Assembly: GCA_016200545.1 (NCBI GenBank)
Contig: JACQEO010000078.1
Span: forward strand, 1-59,897
Direction of reading: 5' to 3'
Length of the DNA stretch: 59,897 bases
From: Deltaproteobacteria bacterium
GTDB taxonomy: Bacteria > Desulfobacterota > Binatia > UTPRO1
Shown piece after piece: positions 54,405 through 59,897 of the stretch. Within the stretch, counting starts at the first letter, position 1; every line of letters begins with the position of its first letter. The position numbers and the translations under genes were made by a program. Below the pieces are notes generated by a model. It did not search any database, was not told the DNA's origin, and saw only the letters and a list, made by a program, of their open reading frames with translations.

Positions 54405-54716
54405 ATGATCCTGAAGATTTTGTTCGCATTCCTGCTCGGATTCGTTCTCGGGGCGCTCGGCGCCGGGTTTCTCGTGACGTCGCCCGCGGGCAACTACCTG
54501 ATCGCGCCCGTGATCGCCGCCAACCCCAGGGTCCAAGAACTCGAGAGCAAGGTCCGCGCCGCCGAGGAGCAACGCACCTCGGTGAGCCGGCAGCTCGACA
54601 AGGTGACCGACCGGATGGAACAGATGGGGCAACACTTCGAGGAGCTGCAACGGCGGTTCGAAACGATGCAACGACCCGTCGGCGGCACCGATCGGCCGGC
54701 GCCCGCTGCTCCCTGA
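54405..54716 (+). CDS. small membrane-anchored coiled-coil protein
   Basis: The 103-residue protein has an N-terminal membrane helix rich in glycine (LLGFVLGALGAGFLV, about 10-25). A heptad coiled coil follows (about 44-90, VQELESKVRAAEEQRTSV and MEQMGQHFEELQRRFETM), with a Pro/Ala tail. An excellent ribosome site (AAGGAGG) precedes the ATG. It could scaffold an envelope complex; I recognise no family. Confidence 0.75.
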   Translation: MILKILFAFLLGFVLGALGAGFLVTSPAGNYLIAPVIAANPRVQELESKVRAAEEQRTSVSRQLDKVTDRMEQMGQHFEELQRRFETMQRPVGGTDRPAPAAP

Positions 54717-54724
54717 GCCGACGC

Positions 54725-54753
54725 TCAACCTCGTCGTGGACTCATGCTATACT
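54725..54753 (+). promoter_or_regulatory. extended -10 promoter of the 84-residue secreted protein
   Basis: TGC-TATACT (-10 at 54748-54753) is an extended -10 box; the matching -35 (TCAACC, 54725-54730, 17-base spacer) is weak. It lies 32 bases before the start codon. Confidence 0.5.
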
Positions 54754-54785
54754 TGGAGGGCTGAACCGAAAGGGGGTGAGGACAG

Positions 54786-55040
54786 ATGAAGAGGGTCATT
54801 ACGATGGGCATCGCGGCGCTGACGCTTCTCGCGGTCGCGGGGGCGCCCGCATTCGCGACAACCGCCAAGCACACGCATCATCGCGTCGGCTGCAAGCAGA
54901 TCAAAGACGCGATCGACGGCGGCAAGTCGTCCGAGGATGTGCAGAAGGAACTGCACGTCACGGCGGCGCGCGTGAAGGCATGCACGACGGCGACGGCGAA
55001 GAAGAAGCCGACGCCGGCGCCAGCTGAAAAGAAGTCCTGA
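54786..55040 (+). CDS. small secreted Lys/Thr/Pro-tailed protein
   Basis: The 84-residue protein has a signal peptide (MKRVITMGIAALTLLAVAGA to AFA). The mature part begins TTAKHTHHRVGCKQIKDAID and has two cysteines (VGCKQ and KACTT) and a basic low-complexity end (KKKPTPAPAEKKS). It has its own promoter, a strong ribosome site (GAAAGGGGGTGAGG) and a hairpin terminator, so it is probably well expressed. The two cysteines could form one disulfide. It is not clearly related to the frameshifted gene at 11339-11790. Function unknown. Confidence 0.75.
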   Translation: MKRVITMGIAALTLLAVAGAPAFATTAKHTHHRVGCKQIKDAIDGGKSSEDVQKELHVTAARVKACTTATAKKKPTPAPAEKKS

Positions 55041-55047
55041 CCGGTTG

Positions 55048-55075
55048 CACCCCGGGCGCGCCCGCGCCCGGGGTG
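55048..55075 (+). terminator. GC hairpin after the secreted-protein gene
   Basis: An 11-base perfect stem (CACCCCGGGCG with CGCCCGGGGTG) and a 6-base loop begin 8 bases after the stop codon. There is no T-run. It also makes a TTG start at 55045 for the next gene unlikely. Confidence 0.5.
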
Positions 55076-55092
55076 AATCGTCACCTACATTC

Positions 55093-56394
55093 GTGAGCAC
55101 CGAAGAGCACGTGTGCCCGCCCGATCGCGGCACGGTTGCGCTCGAGATCACCGCGCTCAGCCATGGCCCCGACGGCGTCGCTCGTCACCAGGGGCGCGTC
55201 GTGTTCGTGCCCGGCGTGGCGCCGGGCGACCGCGTGCGAGCGCGACTGGTCGAGAAGCGACGCACGTTCGCGCGCGCGCAGGTCGTGCATCGCTGCGCAC
55301 CCGGCGCGGCGTATCGCGCTCCGCCCTGCCCCTGGGTCGAGACCTGCGGCGGATGCCCCTGGCAGCAGGTCGCGTACCCCGCGCAGCTCGCCGCCAAGGC
55401 GGCGAACGTCCGGGAGGCGCTCGCGCGCATCGGCGGCGTCGCCGTCGTTCGCGAGCTTCCGATCCGCTCCGCTCCGGACGAGTGGCGCTACCGTCACCGC
55501 ATTCGGCTGCACGTCGACGCGCACGGTACGCTCGGCTATCGTCGCGCCCGCTCGCACCGACTGGTCGAGATCGGCGACTGCGTGATCGCCGACGCCACGC
55601 TCGCGGCGGCGTTGCCGATCGTGCGTCGGCTCGTGCCGCGGCTCACGACGCGCCTGCGCACGATCGAGCTGCTCGCGAACGGCGACGGTCGCGTCGTCGC
55701 GAGCGCCGTGGCGAGCGGCGCGTTCGCGACCGCGGACGAACCGCGCGTCGCCGCGCTCCTCGCCGAACACACCCTGATCGCAGGCATCCAACTCGCGACC
55801 ACCGGCTGGCAGCGCGGCTTTGGCGACCTGCGCCTCTTCGTGCGCCCGGACGACGCCGGTACGGCGATCGTCCAGCGGCCGGGGACCTTCAGCCAGGTGA
55901 ACCCCGCGGCGAATCGTCTCTTGGTCGAGACCGTTCGCTCGATGGCGACGCCGGCGCACCGCGTGCTCGACCTCTTCTGCGGGGCGGGAAACTTGAGCCT
56001 ACCGCTGGCACGCGGCGGCACCGAGGTGCTCGGGGTCGACGCCAGCGTCGCGGCGGTCGCCGACGCCCGTGCCAGCGCCACCGCCTGCGGGATCTCCACT
56101 ACGCGCTTCGAAGCAGTCCCCGCCTTGCGATTCCTCCGCCAGCAGGGACTCGCCGGCGCCGAGCTCGTCATCCTCGACCCGCCCCGCACCGGCGCCGTCG
56201 ACGAGGTCGCGCAGCTCGCCCGCTTGCGCGCTCCCCGCATCCTCTACGTTTCGTGCGACCCCGCCACCCTCGCCCGCGACGTCGCGGTCTTGGCCGCCGA
56301 GGGATATAGTGTGGAGCGTGTCCAAACGCTCGATCTCTTTCCGCAAACGCCCCACGTCGAGACCGTGCTCGAGGCCGTTGCTGCTATTGACTGA
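55093..56394 (+). CDS. 23S rRNA m5U methyltransferase, RlmD/TrmA-type
   Basis: The 433-residue protein has a TRAM domain (about 10-70, LEITALSHGPDGVARHQGRV). The cysteine cluster CPWVETCGGCPWQQV, near residue 80, would bind a [4Fe-4S] cluster. A methyltransferase core follows with TFSQVNPAANRLLVET, LDLFCGAGNLSLPLA and LDPPRTGAVDEVAQL, and the catalytic YVSCDPATLARD. This is the RlmD/RlmCD pattern that modifies 23S rRNA U1939 or U747. I use the GTG at 55093 because a hairpin lies before it. A promoter for the next gene overlaps its end. Confidence 0.9.
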   Translation: MSTEEHVCPPDRGTVALEITALSHGPDGVARHQGRVVFVPGVAPGDRVRARLVEKRRTFARAQVVHRCAPGAAYRAPPCPWVETCGGCPWQQVAYPAQLAAKAANVREALARIGGVAVVRELPIRSAPDEWRYRHRIRLHVDAHGTLGYRRARSHRLVEIGDCVIADATLAAALPIVRRLVPRLTTRLRTIELLANGDGRVVASAVASGAFATADEPRVAALLAEHTLIAGIQLATTGWQRGFGDLRLFVRPDDAGTAIVQRPGTFSQVNPAANRLLVETVRSMATPAHRVLDLFCGAGNLSLPLARGGTEVLGVDASVAAVADARASATACGISTTRFEAVPALRFLRQQGLAGAELVILDPPRTGAVDEVAQLARLRAPRILYVSCDPATLARDVAVLAAEGYSVERVQTLDLFPQTPHVETVLEAVAAID

Positions 56395-56414
56395 CCCGTG
56401 GAGCCCCTTATAGC
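56387..56414 (+). promoter_or_regulatory. promoter of the 81-residue protein gene
   Basis: TTGACT (56387-56392), 16 bases, then TATAGC (56409-56414). It overlaps the last codons of the methyltransferase gene, so the small gene is probably expressed independently. Confidence 0.55.
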
Positions 56415-56421
56415 TTCGACT

Positions 56422-56442
56422 TCGCTCGTTTTTTTCGAGCGA
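56422..56442 (+). repeat. hairpin with a T7 loop in the leader of the 81-residue gene
   Basis: TCGCTCG (56422-56428) pairs with CGAGCGA (56436-56442) around a loop of seven Ts. It begins near the predicted transcription start and lies 24 bases before the start codon. It could be a protein-binding site (a U-rich loop suits Hfq- or CspA-like proteins) or protect the 5' end. Confidence 0.45.
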
Positions 56443-56465
56443 GCTCGCCGGAGAGGTGGAATGCG

Positions 56466-56711
56466 ATGCCCAAAGAGGAAAAGACCGCCAAAGCCAAGGT
56501 CACCATCATCTCCGGCAAGGGTGTCTCGCAAACCATCAACTATCTCTTGGAAGACCGCGACGAGCTCGAGTGGCTGGTGGCCGTCGGACGCAACAAGAGC
56601 GGCGAGATCTTCTTCTACGATACCGGCGGCGACATCGTCGAGGATCTCGGCACCCTCGAGTACCTGAAGCAGCGCATCATCCGCGCCCACTTCGGCGACG
56701 AGCCGGAGTAG
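56466..56711 (+). CDS. conserved-looking 81-residue protein of unknown function
   Basis: The 81-residue protein is acidic toward its end and contains KVTIISGKGVSQTINYLLED and LVAVGRNKSGEIFFYDTGGD, then LGTLEYLKQRIIRAHFGDEP. It looks like a small alpha/beta domain; no signal peptide or metal site is visible. A clear ribosome site (GAGGTGG), its own promoter and a leader hairpin support it as a real, regulated gene. I recognise no family. Confidence 0.72.
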   Translation: MPKEEKTAKAKVTIISGKGVSQTINYLLEDRDELEWLVAVGRNKSGEIFFYDTGGDIVEDLGTLEYLKQRIIRAHFGDEPE

Positions 56712-56747
56712 GCCTAAGCCGACCGCACTTCTCCCGCGAGACGCCGC

Positions 56748-57170
56748 TCAGAGCTCGTCGGGGACCGTGGCAAGAACGCGGCCGTCCTCGACGCGCAGGG
56801 GCACGCCGATGAGACGGCGTCCGATCGGCGGACCCCCGACGCACTCGCCGGTATCGGGGCGATAGCGTGCGCCGTGGGTCGCGCACACGATGAAACCGCG
56901 ATCGTCGAGGAAGCGATTCTCCACCCAGTCCATTGTGAGCGGCACGTGGCGGCAGCGGTTCACCCACGCGCGCAGCGTCCCGTCGACGTTCACGACGAAG
57001 GCCTCGACCGGCTCGCCCGCGGCCGGTAGGAGGAACTTCCGCGTCGCGCCGGGCGGCAGATCGCCGACCGCCCCGACCACGACCTCGCGGGCCGATTGCT
57101 CCACGATCGCGATCTGCCTAGCACGCGCTCTCCGCGCCGGCCAATGGATCTCCCGCTCGGATGAGGGCAT
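56748..57170 (-). CDS. Rieske [2Fe-2S] ferredoxin-like protein
   Basis: The 140-residue protein has the two Rieske motifs, CRHVPL and CATHGARY, about 30 residues apart, in a single domain that ends in GRRLIGVPLRVEDGRVLATV. This is the stand-alone ferredoxin type, soluble and without a membrane anchor, usually an electron carrier for oxygenases. The start at 57170 has AGGGA upstream. It is divergent from the CoA transferase gene; no oxygenase is nearby, so the partner is unknown. Confidence 0.88.
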   Translation of the reverse strand: MPSSEREIHWPARRARARQIAIVEQSAREVVVGAVGDLPPGATRKFLLPAAGEPVEAFVVNVDGTLRAWVNRCRHVPLTMDWVENRFLDDRGFIVCATHGARYRPDTGECVGGPPIGRRLIGVPLRVEDGRVLATVPDEL

Positions 57171-57225
57171 CAGTTCCCTACCCGCGTCGGAGTCCGATAC
57201 CGTACGGCCCGGGAGGAAGCGAACC

Positions 57226-58424
57226 ATGCCGACGAACGGCGGCTCACGCCCGCTGGCGGGCATCCGCATCATCGATCTCAGCAACATGATCAGCGGCCCG
57301 CTGGCGACGATGATCCTGGGAGACCAAGGGGCGGACGTGATCAAGGTCGAGGCGCCCGGCATGGGCGACCCCATGCGGATGTTCGGGGCGATGCGCGGGG
57401 GCATGTCCTCGACCTTCGTGAACCTGAATCGCAGCAAGCGCTCCATCGTCATCGATCTCCGTGGCGAGACCGGCAAGGAGATCCTGCGCCGACTGATTCG
57501 CAAAGCCGACGTCTTCGTGCAGAATTTCCGCCCCGGCGTGGTGGAGCGTCTGGGCTTTGGCCACGACGCCGTGCGGGCGCTGGCGGCGGACGTCGTGTAC
57601 GCCTCGATCTCCGGCTTCGGCGATACGGGACCCTTCTCCCACCGACCGGTGTACGACAACGTGGTCCAGGCCTTGAGCGGCGTCACCGCGGTCCAGGCCG
57701 ATCCCGACACGGGAAAACCCGAACTGGTCCGAAACCTGACGCTCGACAAGGCGACGGCCTACACCGTGGCGCAGGCCGTGACGGCCGCGCTGCTGGCGCG
57801 GGCACGTGGCCGGGGCGGACAGTACGTGCGCGTCGCGATGCTCGACGCGGCCATCGCCTTCCTGTGGCCCGACGGCATGATGAACCACACGTTCCTGGGC
57901 GACGACGTCTTCCGCGTGCCTCCGATCGCCACGATCTATAGAATTTATCCGACGGCCGACGGCTCGATCACGGTCGCGGCGCTGACGGACGACCAGTGGG
58001 CCAGGACCTGCCGCGCCACCGATCGAGAGGACCTGATCGAGGATCCACGGTTTCGATCCATTTTCGACCGGCTGACCCACATGCAGGAGCTCCGCGAGAT
58101 CGTGACCGACATCATCGCGACCCGGACTACGGCCGAGTGGTGCGCGCTCTCGAGAAGCACGACGTTCCTCACGCCCCCATCCTGTCCTTGGACGACGTGC
58201 CCGAGCACCCGCAGGTGCGGGCGAACGGCACGTTGGTGGAAACCGAGCACCCGACGGCGGGTCCGATGCGGCAGGCGCTTCCCGCCGCCCGGTTCGACGC
58301 CACGCCTACCCAGCCCGATCGACCAGCGCCCACCAACGGCGAACACACGGATCAAGTGCTGGGCGAGATTGGCTACAGCCGAGAGGAAATCGCGGCGCTA
58401 CGAGAGAGCGGGACCGTGGCGTAG
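57226..58424 (+). pseudogene. frameshifted CaiB/BaiF CoA transferase (class III)
   Basis: The frame from 57226 encodes a class III CoA transferase: LAGIRIIDLSNMISGPLATM, LGDQGADVIKVEAPGMGDPM, FVQNFRPGVVERLGFG and YASISGFGDTGPF. The catalytic Asp is probably in NLTLDKATA. After TTAEWCAL (near 58144) it loses its frame; VRALEKHDVPHAPILSLDDV, DQVLGEIGYSREEIAALRES and the stop at 58424 continue in another frame. Adding one base near 58148 gives a normal 399-residue protein. It is a recent pseudogene or a sequencing error. The start has GGGAGGAAG upstream. An SDR gene follows, convergent. Confidence 0.8.
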
Positions 58425-58441
58425 AACGATAGGCGATACCG

Positions 58442-59236
58442 TCAACCCTCGAGGAAACGCGTGAAGTTCGGCTGGCCGGTCGCGGCGGTCACGCCGCCGT
58501 CGATCACGATCGCGGCCCCGGTCACGTACGACGTGTCGTCGGACGCGAGGAACGCGACCACGCCCGCGATCTCCTCGGGGCGACCGATGCGGCCCATCGG
58601 GATCAGCTTGGCGTATTCCTCGACGATCGCCGGACTGGCCTGGAAGATCGGCGAGGTGAGCGCGGTCTCGATCGGCCCGGGACACACGCAGTTCACGCGG
58701 ATGCGCTCGCGCGCGTGGTCGATCGCCAGGGTGCGCGTGTAGTTCACGACCCCACCTTTGGCCGCATTGTAGGCGGCGAGGCCGTAGTCGCCGCGGATGC
58801 CGGAGATCGAGGCGGTGTTGACGATCACGCCGCCGCCGCCGCGGCGAAGGTGGGGGATCGCGGCCCGACAACCGTAGAAGATCGAGTGCAGGTCGACGGC
58901 GATGATCGTGTGCCACGCCTCGGGCTCGAGGTCCGGGGTCTTCCCGTAGACGCCGGTGCCGGCGTTGTTGAAGAGCACGTCGAGCCGCCCGAAACGGTCG
59001 ATGGCCGATTGCGTAAGCGCCTCGACCTGCGTGCGCTCGCTCACATCGGTCGCCTGGAACGCGACCTCCGCACCGCTGCTGCGCAGCTCGTCGGCGACCG
59101 TCGCGAGCCCGCTCTCGTTGAGGTCGCCGAGCACGAGTCGCGCGCCCTCGCGCGCAAAGCGACGCGCTGTCGCGGCGCCGATGCCGGACGCCGCCCCGGT
59201 GATGAGCATGACCTTGCCTGCGAACCTGGGCTCCAT
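58442..59236 (-). CDS. short-chain dehydrogenase/reductase
   Basis: The 264-residue protein is a classical SDR: nucleotide loop TGAASGIGAATA near residue 14, NNAGTG near 90, the catalytic Ser in TASISGIRGD, and Tyr-Lys in YNAAKGG near 155-159. The Asp in LGDLNESG suggests NAD+ rather than NADP+. The C-terminal GAAIVIDGGVT is typical. A strong ribosome site (AAAGGAGG) precedes the ATG. It is convergent with the broken CoA transferase; both could serve fatty acid or aromatic degradation, but the substrate is unknown. Confidence 0.9.
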   Translation of the reverse strand: MEPRFAGKVMLITGAASGIGAATARRFAREGARLVLGDLNESGLATVADELRSSGAEVAFQATDVSERTQVEALTQSAIDRFGRLDVLFNNAGTGVYGKTPDLEPEAWHTIIAVDLHSIFYGCRAAIPHLRRGGGGVIVNTASISGIRGDYGLAAYNAAKGGVVNYTRTLAIDHARERIRVNCVCPGPIETALTSPIFQASPAIVEEYAKLIPMGRIGRPEEIAGVVAFLASDDTSYVTGAAIVIDGGVTAATGQPNFTRFLEG

Positions 59237-59290
59237 CTCGTATGCCTCCTTTCAGACGCGATGCACCGAACGGCCTCGCGCGTCCCGGTG

Positions 59291-59659
59291 TCAGCGCGTT
59301 CCGCGCGGAGCGGCGAAGCGCACCTGCAGGTGCCAGACGCGTGCGAGCCGCGCCAGAAGGTCGGATTCACGCCCGTCGACGCCACCCGCCAGCGCAGCCT
59401 CGAGTAGGGTTTCGTAGATCAGCTCGCGTGCGGCGGGGCGCTGGAAGACGGGCGCAAAGATCCAGAGCTCCTCGTCGTCGTGGAAGCGCCGGTCGGCCTC
59501 CACCGCCGCCGCGCGGTACGCTTCGCTGCCGAGTGCGGTGACCACACGCCCGATCACGACGTGCTCCTCTTCCGAGACCCGGGCGTCGGCGGCGATGACC
59601 CGCTCGAGCAGTGCCACCAACACGATACGCTCCTCCGCGTTCAGCTCGTCGATGTTCAT
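59291..59659 (-). CDS. TerB-like helical protein
   Basis: The 122-residue protein resembles the TerB/tellurite-resistance domain: VLVALLERVIAADARVSEEE is the conserved acidic helix pair, followed by further helices (EELWIFAPVFQRP, LIYETLLEAALAGG, ESDLLARLARVWHL). TerB domains bind calcium or metal and act in stress responses. An AGGAGAG ribosome site precedes the start. It lies beside an insertion sequence and has no other ter gene near it. Confidence 0.6.
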   Translation of the reverse strand: MNIDELNAEERIVLVALLERVIAADARVSEEEHVVIGRVVTALGSEAYRAAAVEADRRFHDDEELWIFAPVFQRPAARELIYETLLEAALAGGVDGRESDLLARLARVWHLQVRFAAPRGTR

Positions 59660-59678
59660 GTGTCTCTCCTGCGATCTC

Positions 59679-59897
59679 CTAGTGTCCTGTTCCCGAAGTT
59701 CGTGCTAATAGTATTCGGCCCCCCGGCATCTTTGCTAGAGGGGTGCGGGCACATGGCGGGACTGGGACGGCCGAAAGCGAAGCTGGTGGTGGCACCGAGC
59801 GAGCGCGAGACGCTCGAGCGGTGGACGAGGCGGCGAAAGACGGCGCAGGCTCTGGCGTTGCGGGCACGGATCATTCTGCGGTGTGCAACGGGGTGCA
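59679..59897 (+). mobile_element. IS630-type insertion sequence, left end only
   Basis: The window ends inside an element. The transposase gene begins at 59753, and the 75 bases before it (from TAGTGTCCTG at 59679) probably hold the left inverted repeat; IS630 elements insert at TA. The right end is outside the window, so the boundary is a guess. Confidence 0.55.
59753..59897 (+). CDS. IS630-family transposase, truncated by window end
   Basis: The visible 48 codons read MAGLGRPKAKLVVAPSERET then LERWTRRRKTAQALALRARI, the N-terminal helix-turn-helix start shared by IS630 transposases. The DDE catalytic domain would follow outside the window. The frame is open to the last base. Confidence 0.8.
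   Translation, partial: MAGLGRPKAKLVVAPSERETLERWTRRRKTAQALALRARIILRCATGC

Overview
The window is 59.9 kb of very GC-rich DNA that is almost entirely coding. It has many GTG starts and many 1-4 base gene overlaps of the GTGA, ATGA and TGATG type. Its lipoproteins, peptidoglycan recycling enzymes (AmgK, MurU, AnmK), LytM-type peptidase, DciA, vitamin B12-dependent ribonucleotide reductase and large secreted beta-helix protein point to a Gram-negative (diderm) bacterium. My best guess is an uncultured Binatota- or Deltaproteobacteria-like lineage. That placement is inferred from gene content only. I found no rRNA, tRNA or CRISPR array.

Layout, left to right. Positions 1-1203 hold a TIR-domain gene between two sites that look like integron attC ends. 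Positions 1313-6248 (minus strand) hold rpmE, prfA, prmC, murA and hisD. Next come a CBS protein, a DUF4258 toxin with an MqsA-type antitoxin, glpK, and cobT/cobS for the cobalamin lower loop. Positions 11339-14957 hold a frameshifted small secreted gene, a nucleotidyltransferase-like gene, a TPM/LemA pair and panE. A 1339-residue secreted beta-helix protein follows.

Positions 19273-27291 (minus strand) hold an operon for exactly the seven membrane subunits of complex I (nuoA, H, J, K, L, M, N), followed by a lipoprotein-like methyltransferase. None of the peripheral-arm genes is here. A divergent promoter region separates it from amgK-murU. A patatin phospholipase with a consensus sigma-54 promoter, cysH, a CxxC redox protein, anmK and an SCP2 protein follow. 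Positions 34937-35279 form a complete small transcription unit (promoter, Shine-Dalgarno site, 27-residue lysine/alanine peptide, terminator). After it come eno, ftsB, pcm, gcvH and nrdJ; nrdJ has two NrdR-like boxes.

Positions 41552-45201 form a tight plus-strand chain: dciA, an alpha/beta hydrolase, and an osmoprotectant ABC transporter with a fused permease and binding protein. Then come a TPR protein, thiI, a degenerate TrpC-like protein, a Nudix CoA pyrophosphatase, an M23 peptidase with an unknown partner, a beta-lactamase-fold hydrolase, a secreted matrixin-type protease with a second sigma-54-like promoter, several small proteins, an RlmD-like methyltransferase, a Rieske protein, a frameshifted CoA transferase, an SDR and a TerB-like protein. 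The window ends inside an IS630-type transposase.

Two functional themes recur. One is cell-wall recycling and remodelling: amgK, murU, anmK, murA and the M23 protein. The other is cobalamin: cobS and cobT make the cofactor that nrdJ uses. The least explained items are the autonomous basic peptide gene, the possible integron cassette with the TIR gene, the two sigma-54-like promoters in front of a lipase and a protease, and the split complex I operon.
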